Below, piece after piece: positions 54,213 to 63,280 of a stretch of DNA of 64,000 nucleotides. The position numbers and the translations under genes are program-made. The notes below the pieces were generated by a model. It made no database searches, was not told the origin of the DNA, and worked only from the letters and a program-made list of their open reading frames with translations. This DNA comes from Acidobacteriota bacterium (GTDB lineage Bacteria; Acidobacteriota; Terriglobia; Terriglobales; Acidobacteriaceae): contig JAJYVU010000006.1 in assembly GCA_021791875.1 (NCBI GenBank), positions 1 through 64,000 on the forward strand, given 5' to 3'. Positions within the stretch are counted from its first letter, which is position 1; every line of letters begins with the position of its first letter.

Positions 54213-55100
54213 TCACACCGCTTCCGCCACTGCCCTGCCCACTGCCGCCAGCGTCGCATCCCGCTGCTCACGGCTCACCGTTGCTCCCGTCAAGTAAGCC
54301 GCCACCAGCACCGGCTTTCCCGTGGGAGGCCAAAGAATCGCCACATCATTTGTCGTACCACGCTCTCCGCTGCCCGTCTTGTCACCCTCTCGCCAGGTCT
54401 TCGGCAACCCAGCCCGAATCCGCTTCTCACCCGTCCTGTCTTCCACCAGCCATTTCGTCAGCAAAGCCCTTGAGCTTCCCGACAACGCATCCCCCAGCGC
54501 CAGCGCACGCAAATCCTGCACCATCCCCACCGGCGTCGTCGTATCCCGCACATCTCCCGGCAAACACTCATTCACATCCGGTTCATTGCGGTCCAGTCTC
54601 GTCCACTTGTCTCCCAGCCGCCGTGCAAACTCCGTCACCCCCTGCGGCCCACCCAGCCCAGCCAGCAAAAGATTCGCCGCCGTATTGTCACTCACCGTAA
54701 TCGCAGCCGCGCACAACGCCTCTACCGTCATCCCGCTCGCAACATGCTGGCTCGTGATTGGTGAATACGCCACCACCTGCCCACGGCCAAACTTCACCAA
54801 CCGATCCAGCCGCTCCTTGCCGCGATCCGCCTTTGCCAACACCGCTCCCACGGCCAGCAGCTTGTACGTGCTGCACATCGGAAAGCGCTCAAACGCGCGC
54901 CAGCCTCCCGTTGACCCCGTTTCCGTATCCAGGCAGTAGACCCCCAGCCTCCCTCCGCTGGCCTTTTCCAGTTGATGAATCCGTGCGTGAAAACGATCAT
55001 GCCCCAGCGGAGCCGCGCCCGCCCATCCCCGCGCTGAATCAAAAACAGCGCTGCCGGAAACCAGCAGCGCCGCATATACAAATTCCCGTCTTGTCGTCAT
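54213..55100 (-). CDS. Class A beta-lactamase (serine active site)
   Basis: The 295-residue periplasmic enzyme hydrolyses beta-lactams via an acyl-serine. All four motifs are intact: S77-T-Y-K80 (Ambler Ser70), S137-D-N139, the omega loop DRNEPDVNECLPGD with E173, and K241-T-G243. The N-terminus TTRREFVYAALLVSG has a twin-arginine look, suggesting Tat export. It precedes the NTF2-like gene; no mobile-element marks flank it, so it is probably an intrinsic chromosomal gene. Confidence 0.9.
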   Translation of the reverse strand: MTTRREFVYAALLVSGSAVFDSARGWAGAAPLGHDRFHARIHQLEKASGGRLGVYCLDTETGSTGGWRAFERFPMCSTYKLLAVGAVLAKADRGKERLDRLVKFGRGQVVAYSPITSQHVASGMTVEALCAAAITVSDNTAANLLLAGLGGPQGVTEFARRLGDKWTRLDRNEPDVNECLPGDVRDTTTPVGMVQDLRALALGDALSGSSRALLTKWLVEDRTGEKRIRAGLPKTWREGDKTGSGERGTTNDVAILWPPTGKPVLVAAYLTGATVSREQRDATLAAVGRAVAEAV

Positions 55101-55185
55101 CTGCCCTCGTGTCGATGCAGCCGATTATGCCACACCGCGAACCGGGCTTCCCTCAGCAACCAGCCTGAGGCAAAAAGAATGCTGT

Positions 55186-55971
55186 TTACTCAACAGGCTC
55201 TGCCGTCACTTCAATCTGCTCTTGCTTGGCGGTCCCGGGAATATCGAGCGATCCCAGAATCAACGGCTTCCCTACCGTGACAATGGCAGTACTATCCAGC
55301 GTAGTCTGGCGCAAAATCGGATCCGGCAGCCCGGCAACCGATTTCTCCGGAACCACCGCGGATTGCACAACCTGCGTCTGCAGAACCAGGTCGTTGGCAG
55401 GACCACTCAAAGACGCATTCAGGTGCAGACCCACATCCAGGTACTGCATCTGATCGCTGCTCCTCCCCGCACCCGCACTATCGCGGCCCGTCACTATCGG
55501 AACCCGCTCGCCTTGCTTGATGCTTGCATTTTCACCGGATGCCACCACCACCGCCACGCTGTGATGCCCGGCGCTCTTGCCCCCGCCAGAATCAGTAAGG
55601 GTATAAGTCAGCCGAAACACCCTCGGCCCCTGGCTCATCTCCGTCACCACCTTCTGCGCGATCTCAAAATCATGCTCCGTACTCATCATCGAGATTGCGT
55701 TTCGCGATGCCACATAAAAAACCCTGGCTCTCGGCAGTAGACTGCGCAGGTCGGTGACAATATCTATGGCATCGCTTTGTCTTACAACGCCGGTCAAGTA
55801 CAGGACGTGATAGGTTTCGGGACCCATGCTGGCCGCGGCCTCGGCACTAATAGCGGCATTAGCCGTCGCGCTCAAACCAGCCACGGCGAGCGCAACCATC
55901 AGTGCAGGGATAGCGAACATCCGGGTAAGAGATACAGTCCGGGTCCGCCACTCGATGTAACTTGATTTCAT
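55186..55971 (-). CDS. Secreted protein with secretin-like domains
   Basis: A protein of about 261 residues with a signal peptide (FAIPALMVALAVAGLSATANA) and no membrane anchor after it. The body reads like the N1/N-terminal and partial secretin core of type II/IV secretion outer-membrane proteins (VVRQSDAIDIVTDLRSLLPRARVFYVASRNAISM, VPIVTG, LDVGLHLNASL, LDSTAIVTVGKPLILGS). It is too short to be a full secretin. The ATG at 55971 follows GAGAGG. Possible roles are a pilotin-like accessory protein or a divergent secretin fragment. Confidence 0.6.
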   Translation of the reverse strand: MKSSYIEWRTRTVSLTRMFAIPALMVALAVAGLSATANAAISAEAAASMGPETYHVLYLTGVVRQSDAIDIVTDLRSLLPRARVFYVASRNAISMMSTEHDFEIAQKVVTEMSQGPRVFRLTYTLTDSGGGKSAGHHSVAVVVASGENASIKQGERVPIVTGRDSAGAGRSSDQMQYLDVGLHLNASLSGPANDLVLQTQVVQSAVVPEKSVAGLPDPILRQTTLDSTAIVTVGKPLILGSLDIPGTAKQEQIEVTAEPVE

Positions 55972-56152
55972 AATTCGCCTCTCAGATAACTTTCTGGAAG
56001 AGGCCAGAATACGCCGCGCGATGGAGTTACGACAATCTTCTAAATCAACAAGACGCGCAAGATAGATTTCCGCTCGTATTTCTGGAGTCTCATGTACCAG
56101 ATGCCGCTGGCCGCGCCACACCATAGCGAAGAGCCCCGCTCCACTCGTGCGT

Positions 56153-56635
56153 CTACGCCACCCTCCACGCATCGAGCGTCGCCTTCGCCCGCTCGTGGCC
56201 CAGATCAGGATCAATCGACAGCTCCAGCCGTGTCACCCCATCCAGATCCACCGTGTAGTCCTCAATCTCCTGCATCGAGCCGCTCGGGCTGAAGTTCCAC
56301 TGCTGCCGCACAATTTCCTGGATGATCCCCGCCTGTGTCATGTACCGCAGCGAAAACTCCTGCGTCCGCTCAACTTCAGGTTCAGTAAAGCGCAGAAAAA
56401 TCCTGCGAATCTTCATTGGCCGCAAAAAGTTCAGCGTAATCGTCTGCGGCCCCGGCTCGCTGGCGACCCATCCCTTTTCATTGCATTCCGGACTCAGGCT
56501 CAGCGCATTCTCCAGGGGACATTCCGGATCCTCCGACGTCAGCAGCGCCCGGGCCAGCTTCTCGATCGGGATCCAGTCGTCCTCGCGGGGCCTCTTTTCA
56601 GCAACCTGTTTGTGTCCAACGATTTCCTTCCACAT
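56153..56635 (-). CDS. Discoidin-like (F5/8 type C-like) protein of unknown function
   Basis: A 160-residue cytoplasmic-looking protein without a signal peptide. The part from about 55 to 160 (TITLNFLRPMKIRRIFLRFTEP, WNFSPSGSMQEIEDYTVDL, ALE/RLELSIDPDL) has the jelly-roll pattern of discoidin/galactose-binding-like domains. Function unknown. It stands alone between the secretin-like gene and the cyclophilins. Confidence 0.6.
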   Translation of the reverse strand: MWKEIVGHKQVAEKRPREDDWIPIEKLARALLTSEDPECPLENALSLSPECNEKGWVASEPGPQTITLNFLRPMKIRRIFLRFTEPEVERTQEFSLRYMTQAGIIQEIVRQQWNFSPSGSMQEIEDYTVDLDGVTRLELSIDPDLGHERAKATLDAWRVA

Positions 56636-56835
56636 AGGCCGCCTCCAGCCTCAGCTTACTCCGCACCTACCACTCGGCAAGTGATTTTCAGCACACCGCC
56701 CGCACCACGGCGTCGCTTCCGGAACCAGCTCCGCTGCCTCCTCTGCCGTCAACACCGCCACCACGCAATTCCTGCTGCGTCATTTCTCGGCTGGCCTCAT
56801 TCGCGCCCTTTCCGGTACTCTTTTTCTTGGGAAAT

Positions 56836-57657
56836 ATGCATTCGATCCGGCACCTCACTCTCGTCCTTGCTGCCCCGCTGCTAGTCGTCGGCACTCTGGC
56901 CGCACAGCAATCGGCGCAGCCCCACTCTCAAACCCCGTTTCAAGCCCAAACCCAAACCAAACCGGCAACTTCAACAGCCACGACTAACTCGGCGACCCTG
57001 CCCGGCGCGCCATCCCCCCAGCCTCAGAACCAGGCTCAGCCCGCCACGCCGCCTTCGCCGCAACCCACCGGCCCCACTGCCGTCTTTGACACCAGCATGG
57101 GACGCATGGTCTGCCGCCTCTACTCCAAGCTTGCACCCGTAACTGTCGCCAACTTCATCGGCCTCGCCGAAGGCACCAAGACCTGGACCAATCCCGCCAC
57201 CGGCAAACTCGAACACGGCAAATCCCTCTACGACGGAACCATCTTCCATCGCGTTATTCCCGGTTTCATGATTCAAGGCGGCGACCCCCTTGGCACCGGC
57301 ATGGGCGGCCCGGGCTATCAGTTCAAAGATGAAATCGTACCCACCCTCACCTTCGACGTCGCCGGACGCCTCGCCATGGCGAATGCCGGGCCCAATACCA
57401 ACGGCTCGCAGTTCTTCATCACCGTCGCCCCCCAGCCGCAACTCGACGGTCACTACACCATCTTTGGCCAATGCACGCCAGACAGCGTGATCGTCGCTGA
57501 AACCATCACCGAGGTCCCCCGCGACCCCAGTAACAACAAGCCACTCGACCCCGTCACGATCAATAAGCTTTCCATCATTCCACCGGGCCAGCCGTTGCCA
57601 CCCTCACCGGAAGCCGCGGCCTCACCCACCACTGCGCAGCCGCAGTCTCAACATTGA
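56836..57657 (+). CDS. Secreted peptidyl-prolyl isomerase (cyclophilin)
   Basis: A protein of about 273 residues with a signal peptide (MHSIRHLTLVLAAPLLVVGTLA), a 70-residue Pro/Gln/Ala-rich linker, then a cyclophilin domain (about 85-250). The core reads IFHRVIPGFMIQGGDPLGTGMGGPGYQF and ANAGPNTNGSQFFITVAPQPQLDGHYTIFGQ. It assists folding in the periplasm. A cytoplasmic cyclophilin gene follows 26 bp later with the same core, implying duplication. Confidence 0.88.
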   Translation: MHSIRHLTLVLAAPLLVVGTLAAQQSAQPHSQTPFQAQTQTKPATSTATTNSATLPGAPSPQPQNQAQPATPPSPQPTGPTAVFDTSMGRMVCRLYSKLAPVTVANFIGLAEGTKTWTNPATGKLEHGKSLYDGTIFHRVIPGFMIQGGDPLGTGMGGPGYQFKDEIVPTLTFDVAGRLAMANAGPNTNGSQFFITVAPQPQLDGHYTIFGQCTPDSVIVAETITEVPRDPSNNKPLDPVTINKLSIIPPGQPLPPSPEAAASPTTAQPQSQH

Positions 57658-57683
57658 AACCAGCACTTTAAGGAGCACGTACC

Positions 57684-58211
57684 ATGTCGCGACCCAGCGG
57701 ACTCTACGCCGTATTCAATACTTCCGAAGGGAAGATCGTCTGCCGCCTCTTCGAGAAGGAGGCCCCCAAGACCGTCGCCAATTTCGTCGAACTCGCCGAA
57801 GGCAAGCGCGAGTGGACCCACCCCGTCAACCTCAACAAGAGCACCAGCAAGCTCTATGACGGCACCATCTTCCACCGCGTTATTCCCGACTTCATGATCC
57901 AGGGCGGCGACCCCGCCGGAACCGGCATGGGTGGCCCCGGCTACCGGTTTGCAGACGAAACCAAGGGCTCACCCCACGGCTTCGACAAGAAGGGCATGCT
58001 CGCCATGGCCAACGCCGGGCCCAACACCAACGGCTCGCAGTTCTTCATCACCGTCGCTCCCACCGACTGGCTCACCGGCCGCCACACCATCTTCGGCGAA
58101 GTCGTCGAGGGCCAGGAGATCGCCGATAAAATCTCCCGCGTCCCCCGCAACGGCATGGACAAGCCCCACAAGGCCGTCGTCATCGAGTCCCTCGTCATCG
58201 AGCGCGTCTAA
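57684..58211 (+). CDS. Cytoplasmic peptidyl-prolyl isomerase (cyclophilin)
   Basis: A 175-residue single-domain cyclophilin without a signal peptide: IFHRVIPDFMIQGGDPAGTGMGGPGYRF and ANAGPNTNGSQFFITVAPTDWLTGRHTIFGEV. It is a close paralogue of the secreted neighbour upstream. An AAGGAG site precedes the ATG. A strong terminator follows. Confidence 0.9.
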   Translation: MSRPSGLYAVFNTSEGKIVCRLFEKEAPKTVANFVELAEGKREWTHPVNLNKSTSKLYDGTIFHRVIPDFMIQGGDPAGTGMGGPGYRFADETKGSPHGFDKKGMLAMANAGPNTNGSQFFITVAPTDWLTGRHTIFGEVVEGQEIADKISRVPRNGMDKPHKAVVIESLVIERV

Positions 58212-58231
58212 ATTCTGAACCCACCTATGCA

Positions 58232-58258
58232 AAAAGGCCCGCATCGCGCGGGCCTTTT
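58232..58258. terminator. Bidirectional Rho-independent terminator
   Basis: AAAAGGCCCGC (58232-58242) pairs perfectly with GCGGGCCTTTT (58248-58258) around ATCGC. It has an A run on one side and T-rich sequence (CTTATTCTT) on the other, so it serves the cyclophilin unit and mdh, whose stops face each other. Confidence 0.85.
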
Positions 58259-58302
58259 CTTATTCTTGCGCCGATAGGCGCCTTCGTTTGGACGACCAGT
58301 CC

Positions 58303-59229
58303 CTAGACGCCAATCACCGCGCAAAGCTCCTTCACCGCAGCCGCGCTCTTCTTCAGTGCAGCATCTTCCTCGGCCGTCAGCTTGATCTCCACGATCTGCT
58401 CCAGTCCCTTCGAGCCCAGCTTGCACGGCACGCCTACATAGTAGCCGCTGATGCCGTACTCGCCCTCAAGGTACACCGCGCAAGGCAGAATCTTCTTCTT
58501 GTCCTTCAGAATCGCTTCCACCATCTCCACCGTGGCCGCCGACGGAGCATAGTATGCGCTGCCCGACTTCAGATATTTCACAATCTCGGCGCCGCCGTCG
58601 CGCGTCCGCTGCACCAGCTGCTCAATCCGCTCTGCGGACATCAGCTCGGTGATCGGAATCCCCGCCACCGTCGAGTACCGTGGCAGCGGAACCATAGTAT
58701 CCCCATGGCCGCCCAGTACAAATGCCGTCACGTTCTCCACCGAGACCTTCAGCTCCTCGGCGATAAACGTCCTGAAGCGCGCCGAGTCCAGCACGCCGGC
58801 CATGCCGATCACCCGCTCGCGCGGCAGCTTCGACTGCCGGTATGCCGCCTGCGCCATCGCGTCCAGCGGATTCGAAACAATGATCAGGATGCAGTTCGGC
58901 GAGTTGGCCACCACCTTGCCCACCACGTCCGACATGATCTTGTAATTCGTGGCCAGCAGATCGTCGCGGCTCATGCCCGGCTTGCGCGGCAGACCCGCCG
59001 TGATGATCACGATGTCCGAGTTCGCCGTATCCGCATAATCGTTCGTTCCAATCACGTGGCTGTCACGCTTCTCAATCGGCATCGCTTCCAGCAGATCCAG
59101 CCCCTTGCCCTGTGGAACGCCCTCGATGATGTCGATCAGAACAACGTCGGCCAGTTCCTTTGAGGCAATCCAGTGAGCGGCAGTGGCGCCAACATTCCCC
59201 GCGCCTACAATCGATACTTTCTTTCGCAT
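58303..59229 (-). CDS. mdh: Malate dehydrogenase (LDH-like type)
   Basis: The 308-residue enzyme interconverts malate and oxaloacetate with NAD in the TCA cycle. Features: NAD-binding [17 protein letters not shown], substrate arginine in [21 protein letters not shown], and the catalytic [18 protein letters not shown]. This is the LDH-like MDH subtype. icd lies about 330 bp upstream on the same strand. Confidence 0.95.
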   Translation of the reverse strand: MRKKVSIVGAGNVGATAAHWIASKELADVVLIDIIEGVPQGKGLDLLEAMPIEKRDSHVIGTNDYADTANSDIVIITAGLPRKPGMSRDDLLATNYKIMSDVVGKVVANSPNCILIIVSNPLDAMAQAAYRQSKLPRERVIGMAGVLDSARFRTFIAEELKVSVENVTAFVLGGHGDTMVPLPRYSTVAGIPITELMSAERIEQLVQRTRDGGAEIVKYLKSGSAYYAPSAATVEMVEAILKDKKKILPCAVYLEGEYGISGYYVGVPCKLGSKGLEQIVEIKLTAEEDAALKKSAAAVKELCAVIGV

Positions 59230-59557
59230 GGTGCTCCTTCTGTAATCAGCGGCTCCAGCCGCATGTGATTTTTTGACGTAATTCCAAGCACGTTGGGGAG
59301 GGGCTTCTTCATCCCTGCAAGGGGTGCCGTGCCCACTGTCTCAACTCTCTATTAAACAAGGTTCTACGGAATCCTGCAGCGAACCCGTCCCATGCCACGT
59401 CTTCTGAAAGAATCAGAAGGCCCGCCGCGCTGCGCGGGTGCCCCATACTTTCTTTTCGCGCCGTTCGAAAAGAAAGTGTGGGCCAAATCGATGCGAAGCA
59501 TCGACCACGCTCAGCCCACACCTTCTCTGCACGCTCCCCGCAATTCTGGGGCAAGTC
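59230..59557. other. Intergenic region with inverted repeats between icd and mdh
   Basis: No gene in these 328 bp. It contains a 17-bp inverted repeat with one G-T pair (59442-59458 with 59466-59482, loop CGCCGTT) and a smaller perfect TCGATGC-GAA-GCATCGA (59488-59504). Both look like dispersed extragenic elements. The mdh promoter should lie near 59240-59300. Confidence 0.6.
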
Positions 59558-60958
59558 CTACATATTTTCGATCATCTTCGTCGCGAACTCGCTCGTCTTC
59601 ACCTTCGTCGCGCCTTCCATCTGGCGCTCGAAGTCATACGTCACGAACTTCTGATGAATTGTCTTCTCCATGGAAGACTCTATCAGCTTCGCCGCTTCCT
59701 TCCAGCCGAGAAACTCGAACATCATCACGCCCGACAGCATCACCGAACCCGGATTGATCACATCCTTGTCCGCGTACTTCGGAGCCGTCCCATGCGTCGC
59801 CTCAAACACCGCATAGCCGTCGCCAATGTTCGCACCCGGAGCAATCCCAAGCCCGCCCACCTGCGCCGCGCAGGCATCGGAGATGTAATCGCCGTTCAGG
59901 TTCGGGCACACCAGGATGCTGTACTCATTCGGACGGGTCACCACCTGCTGGAAAATCGAGTCGGCAATGCGGTCGTTGATCAGGATCTTCTGCTTCCACT
60001 TCCCGCCGCCATGCGACTGCCCGATCGAGTCCAGCACGCCCTTCACCTCGGCGTACAGCGTCTTCCGGAACTCATCCGAACCAAACTCCAGACCCGGTTC
60101 AATCATCGCAGCGTTCTCTTCCACGGTCAGCTTCGGATTCGCCTCGACGTTGCCCAGGATCCAGCTCTCGCGCTCGGTCACAACCTGGTCGCGGAACTCT
60201 TCCACTGCAACCTCGTAGCCCCACTCCCGGAACGCACCTTCGGTGAACTTCTGGATGTTCCCCTTGTGCACCAGCGTCACCGTCTTGCGCCCGTTCGCAA
60301 TCGCATACTCGATCGCACGCCGCGCCAGCCGCTTCGTCCCGGTAATCGAAATCGGCTTGATGCCCACGCCCGAATCCGTCCGGATCTTCTTCTTCGCGTC
60401 CTTCAGCATCTCGTTATTCAGGAAGTCGATCAGTTTCTTCACTTCAGGCGTTCCCTGCTTGAACTCGATGCCCGCATACACGTCTTCCGTGTTCTCGCGG
60501 AAGATCACCACATTCAGCTTCTCCGGATGCTTCACCGGGCTCGGCACGCCCGAATAGTACTTCACCGGACGCACGCACGCATATAGGTCCATCAACTGCC
60601 GCAACGCCACGTTCAGCGAGCGAATCCCTCCGCCCACAGGCGTCGTCAGCGGCCCCTTGATGCTCACCCGCAGGTCCATCGCCGCCTTCACCGAGTCATC
60701 CGGCAGCCACGTGTTGAACTCCCGGAAAGCCTTCTCGCCGGCATAAATCTCATACCACTTCACTGAGCGCTTGCCGCCGTATGCCTTCTCCACTGCCGCG
60801 TCGAACACGCGCTGCGAAGCCTTCCAGATGTCGCGCCCCGTACCATCGCCCTCGATAAACGGAATAATCGGGTGATCCGGAACCTCATATTTGCCGTCAG
60901 CATATTGAATCGGCTGTCCGCCTTCGGGCAGCGTATGACCGTTATAACTCGCCTGCAT
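59558..60958 (-). CDS. icd: NADP-dependent isocitrate dehydrogenase
   Basis: The 466-residue enzyme decarboxylates isocitrate to 2-oxoglutarate in the TCA cycle. It carries [21 protein letters not shown] with the regulatory serine, the substrate/metal site region ENTEDVYAG, and NADP-selective [17 protein letters not shown] (Lys and Tyr). It is a somewhat long form of the E. coli-type homodimeric enzyme. mdh follows on the same strand. Confidence 0.95.
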   Translation of the reverse strand: MQASYNGHTLPEGGQPIQYADGKYEVPDHPIIPFIEGDGTGRDIWKASQRVFDAAVEKAYGGKRSVKWYEIYAGEKAFREFNTWLPDDSVKAAMDLRVSIKGPLTTPVGGGIRSLNVALRQLMDLYACVRPVKYYSGVPSPVKHPEKLNVVIFRENTEDVYAGIEFKQGTPEVKKLIDFLNNEMLKDAKKKIRTDSGVGIKPISITGTKRLARRAIEYAIANGRKTVTLVHKGNIQKFTEGAFREWGYEVAVEEFRDQVVTERESWILGNVEANPKLTVEENAAMIEPGLEFGSDEFRKTLYAEVKGVLDSIGQSHGGGKWKQKILINDRIADSIFQQVVTRPNEYSILVCPNLNGDYISDACAAQVGGLGIAPGANIGDGYAVFEATHGTAPKYADKDVINPGSVMLSGVMMFEFLGWKEAAKLIESSMEKTIHQKFVTYDFERQMEGATKVKTSEFATKMIENM

Positions 60959-61175
60959 GTGCGTGATACCTCAAAGGTTGTATGGTGCTGATCAGATCAA
61001 ACCTAACACCCCCAAAATACCCGTGGCAATGTGCCAAATCACTTACAGGGACGCCAATCGCGGCCATACAATGGCGTGGAATCACCTATCTCTGAATCCC
61101 ACTCTCACTTTCAAGAAAGTTTCTGAATGGCGCCGGAGGCCGGTACGCCCGCGCGCCTGGACGACCAGGGCCTTC

Positions 61176-61934
61176 TCATGGACGGCCCTGACCCCGAAGC
61201 ATCATAGCCGCCACATACGCCGCCCCAAATCCGTTATCGATATTCACCACGCACACATTCGGCGCGCACGAATTCAGCATCCCCAGCAGCGCCGCCAGCC
61301 CGCCAAACGCCGCGCCGTAGCCCACACTCGTCGGCACCGCAATCACCGGAGCAGCCACCAGCCCGCCCACCACGCTCGGCAGCGCGCCTTCCATCCCTGC
61401 GCACACAATCACGGCGCGCGCCCCGGCCAGCGTCTCGTGCTGTGACAAAATCCGGTGCAGCCCCGCTACGCCCACGTCATACACCCGCTTCACATCGCAC
61501 TCCAGGTACGCCGCCGTCACCGCCGCCTCTTCGGCCACCGGAATATCGCTCGTCCCCGCGCACACCACCGCCAGCGGACCATACTTCGGCTTCGCCCCAT
61601 CCACCGCCAGCGCCACCATCCGCGCCTCGTCGTGGTACTCTGCCGCCGGAACCAGTTCCCGCACCGCCGCCGCATGCTCCCGCGTCGCGCGCGTCGCCAG
61701 CACCGCGCTTCCCGTCGCCGCCATCCGCGCAAAAATCTCCGCCACTTGCTCCGGCGTCTTGCCCGACGAGTAAATCACCTCCGGCAGCCCCAGACGCAGC
61801 GAACGGTGATGGTCAATCTTCGCGAACTCCGTCTCCTCATACGGCAAATGCGCCAGCCGGGCAACAGCCGCCTCGGGCGAAGCGTTACCCGAGGCCACTT
61901 CTTCCAGCAACCGCAGAATCGCCTCGCGCCTCAC
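61176..61934 (-). CDS. larB: Nickel-pincer cofactor biosynthesis carboxylase LarB
   Basis: LarB adds a carboxyl to nicotinate adenine dinucleotide in the first step of the nickel-pincer nucleotide cofactor pathway. The product of about 252 residues has the PurE-like C-terminal half: TSDIPVAEEAAVTAAYL, VIVCAGMEGALPSVVGGL, PTSVGYGAAFGGLAALLGMLNSCAP and NIDNGFGAAYVAAMM. The start is GTG at 61934, overlapping the larC stop (GTGA). It is last in larE-larC-larB. Confidence 0.92.
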   Translation of the reverse strand: MRREAILRLLEEVASGNASPEAAVARLAHLPYEETEFAKIDHHRSLRLGLPEVIYSSGKTPEQVAEIFARMAATGSAVLATRATREHAAAVRELVPAAEYHDEARMVALAVDGAKPKYGPLAVVCAGTSDIPVAEEAAVTAAYLECDVKRVYDVGVAGLHRILSQHETLAGARAVIVCAGMEGALPSVVGGLVAAPVIAVPTSVGYGAAFGGLAALLGMLNSCAPNVCVVNIDNGFGAAYVAAMMLRGQGRP

Positions 61935-63280
61935 GCTGTCTCCTCCACCGGACGCACCGGTGCATGTTCGGCCAGCGCCTCCACTGCAGCCTGCATCACC
62001 CACTGCAGCGGAACAGCACGCTCCCGCGCCGCCCGCCGGCAATCCTCATACTCTGGCATCGCGTTGTAACGAACGCCTCCCGCGCTCGCCACCTTCACCC
62101 GAATCTCTCCATAAGGCGTCTCCACCACGCGAATCTCCCGGTCCAGAATCACCCTCCGCTCTTCGCGCCGCCGCATGCCCAGCGTCGTCGTCTCGCGAAA
62201 CAGCAACTCCGTCATCGCATCCGCATCCTGCGGCCGGCAAAGTACCGTCAGCAACGTGCCCATCCGTCCTTTTTTCATCGTCGCAGGAATCGCCATCACA
62301 TCCAGCGCGCCTTGCTCCATCGCCATCTCCAGCGCATGCGCCAGTACCTGCGCGGAAGCATCATCCACCGCGCACTCCAATACAGTAACCGTATCGGTTG
62401 CAAATCCCCCGGCTTCAAACGCCGTAGCCCGCGCCTCGCCCACGCTCAACCGCGCCACATTCGGAAAGCCCTTCGGATTCCGCGTCCCCGCGCCATATCC
62501 CACAGCCTCAGCTCGAAAAACAGGCCGTGCCTCGAACCGGCATTTCAGCGCCCGCAGCAGCGCCGCGCCCGTCGGCGTCGTCGCCTCACCCTCCGGACCA
62601 GCAGAATACGTCGGAATGCCCCGCAGCAGCTCCGCCGTCGCCGGAGCAGGCACCGGAAACCTCCCATGCGCACACTGCACAAACCCGCTGCCCACGTTCA
62701 CTGCCGACGCATACCATTCCTCCACGCCCATCCCAGAACCCAGCCACGTCAGCCCCACCGCCGAACACACAACATCGGTGATCGTGTCCACGTTCCCCAC
62801 TTCGTGGAAGTGCACATCCTCCACTTCCATCCCGTGAATCTTCGCCTCCGCCTCGGCCAGCAACTCAAAAGTCTTCAGCGCCAGCCGCCGCGCATCTTCT
62901 GCCAGCGAAGCCGCCTCAATCAGCGCCCGAATCTCCTTCCAGTTCCGCCCATGCGCATGATCCTGCTCATGCGTATGCCCATGCCCCTCATCATGCTCGT
63001 GCGAGTGCCCGTGCCCATGCTCATGCGAGTGCCCATGCTCATGAGAGTGCCCGTGCCGATGCTCCTGCACCGCCTCTGCCAGCGCATTCCCAACCAGCAC
63101 GTCCACCTTCGTCGCCTGGATCCCACTGCGATCCACCGCTTCCATCCGCAAGCTCGCGCCCAGCCCCAGCGCCGCAGCTGTTTCCTTCAGCAGTTCCGCC
63201 GGAACCCCGGCCGCAACCAGCGCGCCCAGCATCATGTCGCCGGAAAGCCCGGCAAAACACTCCAGATATCCAATTTTCAT
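61931..63280 (-). CDS. larC: Nickel-pincer cofactor cyclometallase LarC
   Basis: LarC inserts nickel into the pincer nucleotide. The product of about 449 residues begins YLECFAGLSGDMMLGALVAAG, and residues 73-111 are a His-rich tract (17 His in 39 residues) likely for nickel storage. It is a single open frame, unlike the Lactobacillus gene that needs a frameshift between larC1 and larC2. ATG at 63280 overlaps the larE stop (ATGA), and the stop overlaps the larB GTG. Confidence 0.92.
   Translation of the reverse strand: MKIGYLECFAGLSGDMMLGALVAAGVPAELLKETAAALGLGASLRMEAVDRSGIQATKVDVLVGNALAEAVQEHRHGHSHEHGHSHEHGHGHSHEHDEGHGHTHEQDHAHGRNWKEIRALIEAASLAEDARRLALKTFELLAEAEAKIHGMEVEDVHFHEVGNVDTITDVVCSAVGLTWLGSGMGVEEWYASAVNVGSGFVQCAHGRFPVPAPATAELLRGIPTYSAGPEGEATTPTGAALLRALKCRFEARPVFRAEAVGYGAGTRNPKGFPNVARLSVGEARATAFEAGGFATDTVTVLECAVDDASAQVLAHALEMAMEQGALDVMAIPATMKKGRMGTLLTVLCRPQDADAMTELLFRETTTLGMRRREERRVILDREIRVVETPYGEIRVKVASAGGVRYNAMPEYEDCRRAARERAVPLQWVMQAAVEALAEHAPVRPVEETA
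62948..63064 (-). repeat. His-rich coding repeat in larC
   Basis: Alternating CAT/CAC with GAG, GGC and AGC codons encode a tract with 17 histidines in 39 residues (73-111). The DNA has short internal direct repeats. Confidence 0.75.
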
